DNA from: Portulaca oleracea
Taxonomy: Eukaryota; Streptophyta; Magnoliopsida; Caryophyllales; Portulacaceae
NCBI GenBank assembly: GCA_029582165.1
Contig: CM055870.1
Coordinates: 48,874,513-48,938,512, forward strand
DNA: 64,000 bases
Direction: 5' to 3'
Part shown: positions 34,601 through 47,783 of the stretch, in pieces
How the letters are laid out: every line of letters begins with the position of its first letter
Position numbering within the stretch: the stretch's first letter is position 1
Notes under the pieces: generated by a model
The model's database searches: none
The model's input: only the letters and a program-made list of their open reading frames with translations
Told to the model about the DNA's origin: nothing
Program-made: the position numbers and the translations under genes

Positions 34601-37600
34601 GTACGGCAACCCTAATAGCCGTGTCCAGGTAACGTAGCATACTAATAAATACAATTCCCTTTTTTTTTTTATCATACAGAAGGTTTTGGATGAATTGCAT
34701 TAGTGGATGGGTCCAAATTCTATTCTAAGATTGACTTAAGGTCTAAGTGAGGATGAATGAGTCAAAACATTTCCTAAACAATTGGTAGGACTCATGAAGG
34801 GCATTATAAGTTTATAGTAATACCATTTGGGCTCATCAATGCGCCTTCAACATTCAAAGCCCTCATGATCACATCTTTAAGCCTATACTAATCTGTTACC
34901 TGGAGCAACACCTATCACACTTGAGAAAGGCCTTTTGTTGAGGACCCCTACCTTGTTCGCCAAGTGTGGCAAATGCTAATTTAGGGATTGGAAGGCAATG
35001 TATTTAGGATACATTATCAAGTAAGCAAGGGTAGTAGTGGTAGCTCTTTGCTAGAAAAAAAGCTCAGCCTGGGCTTGGCTCATAGCTGACCAAGCTTGCA
35101 AAGCCTAGGCTCTCATCGGAATCGAATTCAGCTCTGTTGTTTCCTTTTTTTTTTTTCTTTGAAGTTTTCCAATTCAAAGCTAATATCTAAACTAAATTCG
35201 ATAATCTTACATTGAGTTCATGAATTAGGGTTGAAATAAGCTTTTCTTGATATTAGGGATGTAATAGAGTGGAGGCTAAACTTTAGCGCCATAGTTTTTT
35301 ATTTTATAACTTATAGTTTTATGCTACTTTAGCTTGCAAAGTAAAGAAAAATCTCAAATTTATTCTTTAATATGGAATGCTAGGAATATAAGTTAATATA
35401 AAGTTTACAGATACTCATATAACTATCTATTTCCCATATAAAATACCTAAAAGAGCTTTGGTAAATGTAGCAAATGCTTTGACTAAGTTTGAGCCTCATT
35501 TAAGCTTAAGTCAAATTGAAATCGAGCTGAACTTCGACTAGACTCTTTCTTGATATGTACCTTATATGCTAATTATAGCAAATGCTAATTTGGAGATCAG
35601 ATGGTGCACAATTTGGGATACATCATTTCTGCGCAGGGGTATGTGTCATGGGATAAAAGAATCCTACATTGAAAGGGAAAAGGGGTCCCTAGGTTTACAA
35701 TGTGGGTGCTAAACACCTTATTAAGGGTTTGTTCTTTAGAGGGGTTAATGCGCTCTTTGCCTAACCCAACCCAAATTTATCCATTATTCCCATATTTACA
35801 ACACTAAACTTTTCAACTTTTACCTAAATTTACCAATTCTTACTTTACCAACATTCACATACCCTAAAAAGAATAGACGTAAAGATGTTTTCTTGGGGAG
35901 GGGGTATGGCCCCTGGCAAAGTGGTATTGGAGCTAGCCCAAACCAGACTCTATTTTTCTCGCCAAGTGCCCTAACGGTGTTGGGTAGGTCGGGGGCCTCG
36001 TTATGATGAGGGCGCTTATGATTGAGATTGGGCGGGGGAGAATGTCATGGGACAAAAAAAAGTCCGATATTGAAAAAGGCAGGATCCTTGCTTGCTTCAT
36101 TATTGGTGAGTCCCTTCCACGTCACAAGAAACTTGTGGATCAGAGATGAGCTTGCACGGTGCAACATGCTATCGGCTGGAAACTTCTCTACTTGCTTGTC
36201 ATGTTGGATGTTGATGCTCGTTAATGCCCGATAAGAAATGGCCCCACTTCTTTATCTTTTGGAACCTTCTCTAAGTAAGATCACGCCTCCCCGAGTTGGT
36301 CATTCCAATCTTTGGCCAACTGAAATGTAGGTGGACTTGGACCCTTATAGCTTATTGTATTGGTGCTTGGTGTGGACGGTTTTCCTTGTGACAATCTTGA
36401 ACGAAATTTGGTTTATGGACGTACTCTTCTGCTTGTTATATAAGAATCGGGCAGCCTCCAGCAACTTAGCCTAGTCTTATTGGTTAGCACTCACATAGTC
36501 CCCCAAGTAGATGCCTAAGAGACAATTCACAATCTTAGTTTCTCCGTCACTTTTCAGATGAAACCTGGTGGAGAAATTGAGCCAAAACCCGTAAGCTTGA
36601 ACAACCCATCAAAGAACACCCTTTAAATTTCGTGTCTCGATAACTCGTGAGCAAAGCAAGTCACAACACTTTACAACATGCTTGAAAAATAGCTGGGCAA
36701 CTTGCTCGGCAGTGCAATCCTTGAGTACAGGAATGAAGGTGGCATACTCAGAATATCAATCTACAACCACAAGGATCCAATTGAATCCTTCATTATGGGT
36801 AAGCCCAAGACAAACTACATGGAGATGCTCTCCCACGACCTTTTCGGATAGGAAGTGGTTGTAAAAGTCCAAAGTGTGCTCCTAGCTCCACCTTGTCTTT
36901 TGACGCATAAGATAATTCTCTAGATAGGCCTTGACATTGTCTATCGGCTAGGGCCGATAGTAGGAATCATATACTAATAGGAGCGTGTAATGCATGCCCG
37001 GGTGTCCCATCCATTTGTTCATGACATTCTTGGTGACTTGCTTTCTAAGGTCACCGTATGAACATATGCTCAGCTGCTTCTTGTGAGGATTAAACTATCT
37101 TAAACCCAAAATCTCCTTGTCTTGCCATCGTTGATGAGTTTAAAGACGGTCTTGACAAAAGAATCATGGTCTAACTCCTCCTTGATGCTATCTCGTAGGT
37201 TGGTACGAGGTTGACTAATGTGGGCAAGCTTGTCCTTGCAACTCAAGGCATCAACGATTAGATTAGCCCGACACGACTTACAGTCCATGGTGTTATCAAA
37301 CTTTGATAAGAAGTCCTACCATCAACTTTGCTTGGGAGTGAGCTCCTTATGATATTGAAAGTAACTTGTCGCTACGTTGTGCATCTTGATGACAAACTTA
37401 CTTCCGAGGGAGTAATGCTTCCAAGTTTGAAGGTAATGTAAAACCACAGTCATCCCCTTCTCTTGCATCATATATCGCCTCTTTGTGTCATTAAGCTTTC
37501 GACTCTCAAAAGCGATGGGGTGGCTCTCTTGCATCAAGAGTCCACTAATAGCAATTTCGGAAGCATCAATTTGTAGCTCGGAAGACTTGCCAAGATAAGG

Positions 37601-40600
37601 GAGTGCTAGAACAGGCTCCTCTGTGATGCCTTCTTTAAGGTGTTAAAGGCTTGTTGGCATTCTTGGCTCCATGCCCATCCTCTTACCTTCTGGAGCAAAT
37701 CAATAAGTCGAGTGGCAATGGAATAACTCTTGATGAACTACCATAATTAGTTCACCAAGCCAAGAAATGATCTCAACTTGGTGACTTTGATTGGTGGCTC
37801 TTAGCCGAGAATTGCCATGATCTTTGCTAGATCCATGTATAGCTTGCCTCTCCCCATAATATGACCTAAGAATGGCACCTCTTCTCGGGCATATGAACAC
37901 TTCTTTTTGACGCAGAGCCCATTTAGTGTCTTGAACATATGCGTCAAATGATCCACATGATCCTCTATAGTTTATTGTAGATGACTATGTCATCAAGATA
38001 AAGAACTATAAAATGATTAAGGAACGGAGCACGTACCTTGTTCATGAGAATGCAAAATGTAACTAACACATTTGTGAGACTGGAGGGTATGACTGACCTC
38101 ATATGATCCATAGCAGGTCACACTGTTTTGCCTCGACCCCTAGGCTATGCGGACTTGATATACCCACTCCTCAAGTCGCGCTTGGTGAATTACCTTGTAG
38201 GATTGCACCTCCAAATTCATCGAAGAGATGGTCAATGCAGGGAATGGGATATTTGTTCTTGATGGTTACCTTGTCGAGCACTGGATAGTCAATAAATATA
38301 TGAAGGGACCTATCATGCTTCGTTTGGAACAAGGCCGACACATGAGGAGACTTGGAAGGGTGGATATGCCAGAGACTCTTTGAGTTATCTTCTTAACTTC
38401 TCTAACTTCAATGGTGCTTTTCGGTAGGGGGCAAGAGTGAGTGGTTTAACCCCTGATTCCAACACTGTCTCATGATCTACTTCTCTGCTTCAGGGGATTT
38501 TCTTGGGTGACTTCGCGGGCATGACATCCTTGAACTCAGCAAGCACCTTTTGGACGACTTTGGTTGCTTAGACTTCCCTGTTACCATCCTCCATCTTAAA
38601 GGTGGCCAAGTAGGTAGGCTTATTCTTCTTATCACCTTTGAAAATTGAAGGGTGGAAACTACTTTGCCTTCATCGAGTTTCCTTGTAATCGGGACACAGC
38701 AACATTGCTTTCCTTCTTGTATGTACGCGGCATCCTGTTGTGATCATAAAAGCAGTCTCCTCGTTGGTGAAGTTGATGGCAAAATAAAAATTCTTGTAAT
38801 CTAAGGGAGCAATGATGATGTTGGCTTGCCCCTTCCATTTTCTCGTTTGAATGGAGGTGTCTCGAGCAACACCGCAAATTGGGTCACTCTCTGCATTGAC
38901 TCCCTTCATGTAGCCTACCTCGTTGTAGGAAAGGTATGGCTGATTTACAATCTCCTTGTCATCCAGATGAAAGTAGCCGCCGAGTCGATCATGACTTTGT
39001 TGGTTTCCTATTGATGAGGGCTTCCACATACATTCGTCCATGCTGTGGCTCTTTTACCTTTGCCCAACTGGCATTGAGAAGATTCATGGAGGCGATGCAT
39101 CCCACCTCTCGCTCTTCTTCCCTTGTAAGGGAAGCGATTTTCCCCTTCATGGGACACTCAACAATTAGGTGAGGACCGTGCATAGGAAACATGCATGCGT
39201 CCACATCATCAAACTAAAGGATCTGAGATGGAAATGTGCCCAAGAGCCTTGTTTTCCTCGCCATTTATAGCCTATTAAGATAAAGGACCCACGATTGTTG
39301 GAATACAGTTTCACATTCCATTGGCCACCTGTCTGTAGGTACAGGCAAGATGAAATGTATCAATATGAAACTATTATGATTAGATTTGTAGTGAAAAATA
39401 TTTTCATAAAAGCATAATCTTATAATCTTTTCGTTAATATATTAACAGAAAATTATAGTCAAAATAGAGTTTTGAAGATCGTGAAAGGTCAATAGAGCCA
39501 ACTTTTAAGGAATAGAATACCCATTCAGTATGGATCTTGTAGACATTCGTCTTCCCTTCCCCTTCCCCCTCCCGGATCACAGCACATTCTTTTAGTTAAG
39601 ACCAGCCTTATGGTAATTATATACATGTTAATGTTCTGGATTAAGTGTTTCTTAACTGGTTCTGTTCTAATTATGCTATGAACAGCATACAGAACTGGAT
39701 TGAAGATCTCTACTGGAAAGAGCTGGATTTAAATTATCCGGACATGCCTGATGCCTTGGTATGTAACATTATGCTCTTTGTTTGGGTTCTGTTGCTGCTC
39801 ACATGTTTCCATTTTTATTTTAAAAGACACTGACATTTGGTGTCTATGATGTATTTTTCGCAGGTGCATCATGGATTTTATTATGCTTACCATAACACCA
39901 CCTTGCGCCCTGGAGTCATAAATGGTGTTAAACAAGCAAAAGAATTATTTGGGGACTTAAAGATTATTGTACTAGGCCATTCAATGGGTGGTGCATTGGC
40001 CTCTTTTTGTGCACTTGACCTTAGGGTAATCATTATTGGAATCCTTCTTTACATTTTCCCCAATTCTCTCTCCTTTTGTGTGTGATGCGTTTGGAACTAG
40101 AGGCAAACATTTCCCTAGATTTGACCTTGTTGAAAACTGACCAGACTTGAAAACCTGACTCAAACCTTGATGAAAGCTCAAGGTTTAAAAATCTCTCTCA
40201 ACCTAAATGCGAAATAAACTGATCTTGAATAACCCGGAAATTACTAGGTCAGTGCTTGCTGACCTGTATCCTGACCAGTTGGCTCCGACATATCAAACAA
40301 ATGACAAAAAATTGTTAAGATTGGCAACTTTTTTGGTTAATAATGTTTGCTGTGGTTTGTTTTTCCTTTTATTTTACCTAATTCAATAATGTTTATTCAG
40401 TTTATCTTATTATTTGAAAGGCATGACTTGACGATTTTTCTTTGGTTGGAAAAGGTAGTGCACTTGCCTTTCTTTGCTTTGATAAAAGAGAATAAATATT
40501 GTACTTCCTAAGAACTTCAGTTAAGGTAATGGAATATCATATGACCAAAAAAGGAAAATTGGACATAGATAATTAATTCAAAAAATTACTCTGGGTACCC

Positions 40601-43600
40601 TAACTTTTGGTGAAATGTTTTTCTGGTACCCCAACTTTTCAAAACTAATTTTGAGGTACCCTTACTTTTTGGGTTAGTAATTATTTGGTGCTTTTCCGGC
40701 CATTAATTTTATTAAGTGACCAAAATGCCCTTGTTCTTCCCTTCTTGAAGAAATACCCTTGAAGAAGAAGAATAAGGGTATTTTGGTCACTTAATAAAAT
40801 TAATGGCCGGAAAAGCACCAAATAATTACTAACCCAAAAAGTAAGGGTACCTCAAAATTAGTTTTGAAAAGTTGGGGTACCAAAAAATAGTTTCCCTAAA
40901 TATTGGGGTACCTTCGAGTAATTTTTTGTAATTAAACCTTTAGGGCTATTGGATGAAAAGTACACCAACCTCTTTTCTTGGACATAACTAATATGATCTT
41001 TAGAGGATTTTTTTTTATAAATTTTTTTTAACAAGCTTTTACCATTCTTGAACTTTGGTTCATTGGATAGCTGATGTGGATAGTGGTTTTGGGCTTGTGA
41101 ATGGAGATCCAAAACTGTCTCCCAAACAACTTTTTTAATGAGTGTTAAGAAAGTGGGTAAAAGTCTGTAAAAAGAAACACCCTTTAAAGGTCATATTATT
41201 TATGTCCATGAAAAAAAGGCCGGTATTTCTTTGTTCGATGGCCCCAAAGGTTGGCATATTTTCATTTGTCCTTGAAAAATTTGAGTTATAATGGAATCAA
41301 TGAGAACATAGCAAGTATACTAGAATTAGTCTAATCAAACTGCTGTGAAATTATATTTATTGGTGACAATGGGCAATCATAATTTAAATAATACATCATC
41401 TTTCCCAAATTGATTATCCAACTTTCTATTAAATCATTATGCTTGGGTATGATTTCTACTTTTGTCCTCAATTATATTGAATAAACAAATTACGTATGGA
41501 CGGTAAGCTAAACTCAATATATAATGCAAAGGTTAATTTAGATACATATCAATAACTATCCCCTATCATTTTCAGCTTGCTTAATATTTTTTGCCGAAAG
41601 ACAAAGAGGGCTGCCATTCATTTAAGGGGGGAATATGAATTTATGTCTTTTAATATATATATTATCATACAAAGATTTCTGTGCTCTTTTTTGATTCCGT
41701 TATACCTGCTTCTTAATTGCCTGCGTTTGTTTTACTTTTACCCCGACCTGTTGGAAGTACAGTCAGATTCACACTTTACCTGAGCCCTAAATTTACAGGT
41801 CAACCCTTGATGTATTAAATTACTGAGTGTTTTGATAACAGTCATGGGGATTCTCCCAGCCCTTTTTGGCACCATGCAATTTGCTTTGAGGATCCTACAT
41901 TGGGTGAAGTTTGTGGAGAGAAGCACCAATTCATGTGCTGGGAACAAATGAACTGAGCTCTTCCTTGCAACTGTTGTTCTGATACTTAAACGAGGATTCT
42001 GCAGATTGGTCAAAAGTGTTCATAATTTTGTTAAGGGAATTCATGTTAGGGCCACGCTCAAAAGTGTTGAAAGTGAATGCCTAATTTAGGTTTGGAGTGG
42101 CTTTGTTTTTTCAGGGTGCTTGGTTTGAAATCAAACCACCCTACCACCACCATGTCTACACCAGTGTATGAGATGGCCTAGACAAGTAGACAACCAAGCT
42201 CCTCTAGCGTCTAGACCACCACCATTGATCACCATAGCCACCCACCACTTCCGCTCACTCCAATTCATCCAAATCTATGTCACCCAACTCCCCCTCTCTC
42301 TCTACTGCTTTCACCACTATTACCACTAAACTTCTCGCCGTAGCTACCACCACCACCACCACCTTCACAGCCCACAACCACTACCATTGACCACCATAGC
42401 CACCCACCCACCTGGTCACCACCACACCCTCCAATTCATCCAGATCTAAACATCACTGCCTTTCAGTATTCCGTTTCCAAGCCCCAATTGCATCACTTCC
42501 AAATTCAGTTAAGAAGAGGAAAAACCTCACTGAGGTGCAGCAGAAACCACAAATTCTTCTGGAGTGGAGACTGTGGTGGTGGCACCACCAAGTGCAACAT
42601 CTTCAGGGGTCCTCCAACAATCTTCCTCCAGTACTGACCACCATAGTCTCTCCTCTTCATCTTCCTCCGACACTTCCCTCTCCGCTGCTTCCACAACCAG
42701 GCATTGTCAATGTAGGCTTCTTTTGAGGAGATCTTTAGCCTTGTTGGTGGCCATCCTGTCAATGGTGGTGGAGGTGGTGCGTGGTGGTGCTGCAATGTTG
42801 GATAAGGGGTGGTGGGGAGGAGATGTCGGTGGTTGGGGAGGGGTTGGCTGCGGTGGTGGTTAGTGAGGAGATTGAAAGGAGTAGAGTCCAAACCGCAGGG
42901 TTTATTTTAGCCTTCAACGGAAAGTTTTTCCATTTACATTCAACTAGATTAGCCATGCTTTTGACATCAATTTTCCCTTTAATAGTGGTTTGTTGTGTGG
43001 ATTATTGGACATGTCAGCTGTAAGCTAGCAATTAGAGTTGAGAAAAACTCATCACATTTGACACTAACAATAAAAATATAGAAATTAGCACGTAAAATCC
43101 ATAGTTGTGGCATTGCAAAGTGTTTTTCTGGTTGCATGTGCAATTTTGGTTTTATACTAGATATGCGTTGATTGTATCTTTCAGTTTGCTTCAATGCCCT
43201 TTGATGTCGTGGACTTCTTTTCTTCTCTATGGCTTCAGCATCGCCAGTTCACCAGTAATACTAATGTTATAGTAAACACGTTTTGTATTGCCAGGTACAT
43301 CATGACATTGAGAATGTCCAGGTTATGACTTTTGGACAGCCTCGGATTGGAAATGCAGTTTTTGCTTCTTACTATATCCAGTCTATCCCAGATACAATCC
43401 GTGTCACACATGAGCATGATATAGTGCCGCACTTGCCACCATACTATCCCCGTCTGCATTTGCAGAGAACATACCATCACTTTCCCAGAGAGGTATAATC
43501 ACTGCCACTGGTAAAGGATGTATTGATATATCATTGAATGTGCTTGTGATTAAGTACAGAACCCTCCCTTGAATTTCTGTACTTCAGGCATGTTACACTG

Positions 43601-46600
43601 TGAGAAACACCCAGAATAGCTTTTCTGTCTTGTTGATCCAGGTTTATCTTGTCTGCAGGAATTTATTTTTTTGGAGAAAATGAACACAATAGTAGTACCT
43701 CCCCCCTACCCAAAAAAAAAAAAGAGAGAGAGAGAGAGAAGATAAATGAGAAAGTCATCATTTATGCAGATGAGGGCTTATGCAAAGTTCCTCTTGGTAA
43801 TTTGGTTATTTATTTTTCTGGGGATGAGTAAACCTGCTGGTCCATAAAACCTTGGGAAAATTGATCCTTGATCTCTCTAGTGGAAATAAAGCGCCCTACC
43901 ACTAAGCTATCCCCATGGAGAAAAGTTCCTCCTGATAGCTGAGTTCTAGGCAAGCCAGCCAAATCGAAAATTCGTTTTTATCTTAGTAATTGATATGCAA
44001 AGCAAGGTTGAAGTAGGTTGCTAGATACATTTATGTAGGTTATCTCATACAGGGGCATTTTACTGGAAGATACCTCTAGTATTGAGATCTTGGATGGGGC
44101 TGAGTTGCTACTTTGATAGACAATTATACAGATTAATATGATTTTTTTTTTTGGCAACAATAAAATGCTAGAAAGAAAGAAATGATAGCTCTTGTTTAAC
44201 TGTAATGGTGTATTTTTATCACCTTCCTTTAACCCTTCAGAAATTCCTTCTGTATTACAGGTCTGGCTTCACAAGACTAGATTTGGGACTTTTGAGGACA
44301 AGGTCTGTGATGAATCTGGAGAGGACCCATCTTGTAGCAGGTAATGATCTTAATAAGGCAATAATTTCCAGTAATGCTATACAGCTTGATCTCCCTGAGC
44401 CCTGCTTTTGTGGGATCAAGCACATGGGTTCCCCCCCCCCCCCCCTCCCTCTCCCTTATTGGCAGAAATATTTAGCTGTGATATCATATTTAATTGAAAA
44501 GTCGTGAAAGGTTTACTTAGCAAATTCAGAATTGGAGGACTAGGAAAACAAAAATTTCAAAAGTGGATAGCAGTATGACATTACACAGTATACTTTATCA
44601 AAAACCAAACAAATGAATTGCCGACACATGGCCCCTCATTAGTTGCCTTGTAAGAAGAGGTCCTCTAGGGGAGTGGTTGTTAGGAATGAGTTCAACTCAA
44701 GGGCCGTCACTGTCTGCCTCGCATATCCAGATTTCTCTATGGTATTGAGTACAATGGGGAAGGTCATGTGTAATAATAATTAAAAAAAACCTATTTGGGT
44801 TATTGGTGCTAAAAGATGTTTTTGTGTTAGTTTATGAAACGTTATGGAACTGTCTGACTTTTGAGCTCTATGAAGCATATGCTTCTTTTAGCCTCACGTA
44901 TCCGTGTCGGTCATGTATACGACACCGACACTCTCGGACACTCCTCAGACACATGTCGGACATGCAAAAAAATGTGTCCTCTAAATAATTATCAAAATAA
45001 ATATCTGACACTTGGAGGACACATGGTGGACACGCGAACCCCAGCCTTCGGACACTTCTGAATCATTGATGATGGAGCTTGCTTGAGTGCGTATATAAAA
45101 ATCATGGACAGCTAAAGGGGGATGCAGATATATGTGATTTTTCACCTTCCCTCCCATTTTATATGACCTATTTTTAACGACTCCCTTAGTTGTGGTTGGG
45201 AAGGTCCAAGATCAAGCCCTCTGCCTCTATGTCACCAATGAAGCCCTCCATCAAAGCATTTTCTACGACACCCAATAGAAGAGGATATGTGCGACTGATG
45301 GGTCGCTCCTTTTCTCTACCACTCTCTGTACGCCACTTTATTGAAGTGAAAGCACATTTCCTTATAGCACTAAGGAACCTTTGAGGAGCTGAAGGCCGAC
45401 CCAATTATTGGAGTTTCGAACCATTTTGTCCGTAGGCTAGTCTTAGTGCAGCTACCCAACATCTCAAGGAAGTCTAATTGTGGAAGTAGATCTGATGAGT
45501 CACCAGCCTATTTGCCTGGAAATTAGAACAGCTTGAAACGAGTCACTTCTAAGAGTGCTTAGGTATAATATGTCTTGGCAATGTAGTTGGGATCCCCATT
45601 CTCATCACATATGCTTGTGCTTCATCCCTTGGGAAATTTGGGATCGAGAGCTTCTAATTGTATGAGACTCAGCTTCAACTCAATGCAAATTCGTGCACCA
45701 AACAATAAGAAATGTATGTCCAAGACTCAAATATGTATGCAAGTAGGCAAGAAATTGGCAAAGTGATTTTATACCCTCATTAGTTCGGTTCATTTGGTCC
45801 TATTTAAGGAAAAGTGAAAACTTTCTATTGAAGCGTCAAGTATCACCCACTAGGCTGCATTCCCATCCCTAGGTTATCAATGCGAATACAGGAAGACTAC
45901 TCTTCATACCATGCAAGAAACTTCATGTCGGTATTTGAAGGCCACCTTGCCATTCCTTTCAGCGAAAGATAATGACATCGCTCAAAGAGTTGCCACTTGT
46001 GAGAAGTTACTTTCGAAATCAAAAATTCTGCTTGTCCTCGTCGTGGATGAGGATGCATCCTATCATGTCTGTGGTGATGCCATGATAGAATATTATGGAA
46101 ACAACTTAAGGATCTCCTCTATTGTGGGCATTGTCGTGGTACACATATTCCCGAAACCAAGGACCGAGACAAAATAATCCTTCGAGAGTGAATGGGGAGG
46201 TGATGAAATTACGTTAGGAGGACCCTCTCGGTGACTGTTGATCAATGAAATTCACAATTTGGAGATCCAATCACCCCCAAAAAGCGAATCCCTCATTGAA
46301 ATTCCTCATGTGCGAATTGCCATCTATCTCCTGCTTCAATATCACTAATGACTTGGTGATAACCCGACAACGTAGATGAATTGGGTCCTTAAATAACCCT
46401 TCGAGCCTCATAGAGTGTCCTCGTTGGAAACATGTGGCCAAAAAACGTCTAGTCATATGGCAAGTGAAACCCTCGGGCCAAGGATTTTGTTCCATTTGCC
46501 AGTTTTCTCTCTTGGTTGAGAAGCATGTTGATCCTACTCTCCTTTTGTTAAGGATCAAGGTCCTGCTGTCTGAGCAAGATGTGTTGCTCCACCTCCAAGA

Positions 46601-47783
46601 CCCATTCTACGGAAGGGGAATGTTAGGGGCTACCTGATTGGGGGTAAAATATCAACGCACCTCGTGAGAACATGTTTCAAACATCCAACAGTCAAAGGTA
46701 CATTTAGGGTTTCCTCTCTTTTGCTATTTACTGCAAACAGATCCTCTCCTCTCTGAAGACATGTTGGACCCCTACAAGAAAATTCTCTCTCGGCTAAAAG
46801 GTTCTCACACACACCATACACTGTCTTTCTGCTCAGCTACCGAGGAGATGGGTCCAGAGCTCTTGTGTGTACATTGTGCAGACCGTCGGAGGAGGGCCCT
46901 GGGTCAGACCTCATACTTGTGTTTGTTAGGTGTCTAGGCTTGACAACTATGCAGCCAACTTCGAAGCACAGCGGCTGTGTGGTGGTTATCTCAAGCTCTC
47001 TGGCTATTCCTGATCTATCAAAAGTAGTGTTTTTTTTTTGTTTCCCGCTCTTTCAGCCTCTAAATAGTGCTTTTTTTTTTTTTGGCTATCTGTCTGGATC
47101 CTAATCTTATCAAGCTGCCCCCCTTGGGCTCGAGTGCGTACGACATTATGAACTTGCTGAGCTGCTCTAGGATGACTTGGCTCTTAGATGGGATAGAGTC
47201 GCTGGTTTTAACTTGTATTTCTAACTTAATTAATTTTTTAAATTTTTTTTACATGATCACTGTTTACCTATGAATTTTACTTACAATCATGATTAGGTTG
47301 GGTAGCAGCTTAATCCCATTCTCATGGAAATTTAGTAAAGTGAGCCAGACCTTTAGTTTTGCAAACAGTTGAAGCCAGCAACTTGGCCCATTGATATGAC
47401 CATACCAATTACCAAGGCTAGCCACTGCGCTAGCCCATCCCAGTTTGAACTGGTGGGCTGGACTGCTTCCGAAAGACGACTTTTATCGCTTGATGTTAGG
47501 ATTCAACTGTTACCGTCTTAACTTCGTTTCCCTTTGTTCTGATTTTTTTTGTTACTATTTTGGTTGCAGATCTGTCATGGGGAGTAGCATATTGGATCAT
47601 CTGGTCTATTATGGTGTCAATCTAAAGGCTGAATCATGGAACTCATGCAGGATTGTGAGAGATCCTAGTCTTGCAAAGTATGGTAAAACAGATGATGCAG
47701 GAAACATAATTCTGTCAAAGAAGCCTATGTCTTCAGTTCTGAGACTGAACCATGTGTCAGATGCTAGGGTAGATGTTGTATAA
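28667..47783 (+). CDS. Class 3 lipase (alpha/beta hydrolase), ten exons
   Basis: Exons are 28667-28736, 29805-29890, 32118-32183, 32304-32351, 32425-32492, 39686-39758, 39864-40025, 43295-43492, 44261-44340 and 47570-47783. All splice sites are GT-AG, phases agree, and the product is 354 residues with no stop. Residues 1-22 look like a signal peptide ([18 protein letters not shown]). The fold is Lipase_3: AFRGTQEH near 106-111, GHSMGG with nucleophile Ser177, Asp233 in [10 protein letters not shown], and His294 in [10 protein letters not shown] as the likely triad. Cysteines (TCSRC, KVCDE and PSC) suit a secreted or endomembrane protein. It should hydrolyse acyl esters; the substrate is unknown. 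The length is usual for plant homologues next to MIEL1. Introns 5, 7 and 9 hold most of the 19 kb and are full of transposon sequence. Confidence 0.92.
29891..32117 (+). other. Lipase intron 2, no recognizable gene
   Basis: 2.2 kb without coding. A C-run lies at 29966-29979. A 22 bp direct repeat starting GACTAATCAAGC occurs near 30577 and 30637. Nothing else was recognized. Confidence 0.6.
33570..33863 (+). pseudogene. Ty3/gypsy RT remnant, first piece (lipase intron 5)
   Basis: Decayed plus-strand sequence reads like the RT N-terminus of a gypsy element. It has an [12 protein letters not shown] piece (MLEAGVV near 33735-33760) and a SRWRICVDYR-like piece near 33815-33845. It stops at the 8 bp target of the hAT-like insertion and resumes at 34646. 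Confidence 0.5.
33864..34637. mobile_element. hAT-like MITE in lipase intron 5
   Basis: Inverted ends CTATGTTACCTGGAC and GTCCAGGTAACGTAG differ at one base. The perfect 8 bp target CATACTAA flanks it at 33856-33863 and 34638-34645. Near each end are GTGTCGGACACGG-type palindromes (33896-33910 and 34590-34610). The middle has a short coding-like stretch (34227-34514) that I do not recognize. There is no transposase. Confidence 0.8.
34646..35040 (+). pseudogene. Ty3/gypsy RT remnant, second piece
   Basis: Continues the RT of 33570-33863: VLDEL, a KIDLRS-like piece, [22 protein letters not shown] and FAKCGK, then a YLGYII-like piece at the end. Many stops. A second, similar FAKCxK...LGYIIS stretch occurs near 35565-35645, so the end of this region is duplicated or has been interrupted. 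Confidence 0.6.
35041..36250. repeat. Unassigned transposon-like DNA in lipase intron 5
   Basis: No gene. It has a second RT-like fragment near 35565-35645. Two related blocks starting TGTCATGGGAYAAAA lie near 35645 and 36042 and read like retrotransposon untranslated sequence. Other content is AT-rich. Confidence 0.45.
36251..39200 (-). pseudogene. Decayed Ty3/gypsy (chromovirus-like) pol in lipase intron 5
   Basis: On the minus strand, from right to left: protease-like sequence (about 39040-38670), then RT with a KYPIP-type stretch near 38250 and the catalytic YLDDIVIY near 38010. RNase H follows ([13 protein letters not shown] at about 37515-37470, [10 protein letters not shown]), then integrase near 36780 ([19 protein letters not shown]). 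Frameshifts and stops are frequent. The single RNase H and motif forms suggest a chromovirus and not Tat. LTRs were not found. Confidence 0.72.
39201..39685 (+). other. Right end of lipase intron 5
   Basis: AT-rich, no gene. It ends in a normal AACAG acceptor at 39685. Confidence 0.5.
40579..40928. mobile_element. Palindromic Mutator-like MITE in lipase intron 7
   Basis: Nearly the whole 350 bp is one inverted repeat, with arms of about 165 bp, ends CAAAAAATTACTC / GAGTAATTTTTTG and a short centre near 40745-40760. Flanks TAATTAATT (40570-40578) and TAATTAAAC (40929-40937) agree at seven of nine bases, which fits an old 9 bp target duplication. Confidence 0.78.
40938..43294 (+). repeat. Rest of lipase intron 7 with CCACC/GTGGT low-complexity block
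   Basis: From about 42120 to 42880 the sequence is rich in CACCAC and GTGGTGG triplets, with a partial direct repeat (ACCACCATAGCCACCCACC near 42226 and 42388). Overlapping frames here are products of composition. No gene seen. Confidence 0.5.
43493..44260 (+). other. Lipase intron 8
   Basis: An A-run followed by GA repeats lies at 43711-43739. A tRNA-like A-box sequence on the minus strand (TAGCTTAGTGGTAGGGCG, about 43890-43915) may be a SINE remnant, but no good B box was found. Confidence 0.35.
44341..47569 (+). other. Lipase intron 9, transposon-like, unassigned
   Basis: A C-run lies at 44430-44446. At about 44890-45055 are GTGTCGGACATG-type repeats resembling those in the hAT-like element at 33864. 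From 45180 to 46820 are short coding-like pieces that look like an old retroelement, but no motif is firm enough to name. T-runs lie at 47029-47038 and 47072-47083. Confidence 0.4.

Noticed and set aside
42535..42963. Overlapping ORFs in the CCACC/GTGGT-rich stretch of lipase intron 7
   Set aside because: Open frames come from triplet composition; there is no motif and no splice context.
43830..43925. tRNA gene on the minus strand
   Set aside because: Only an A-box-like piece is present; there is no cloverleaf, no good B box and no CCA-side stem. At most a SINE remnant.
29960..44450. C-runs at 29966-29979 and 44430-44446 as functional elements
   Set aside because: Simple homopolymers inside introns; length may be unreliable, and nothing ties them to a function.
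45180..46820. A separate host gene inside lipase intron 9
   Set aside because: Only short frames with stops between them and no firm domain; more likely old transposon sequence.
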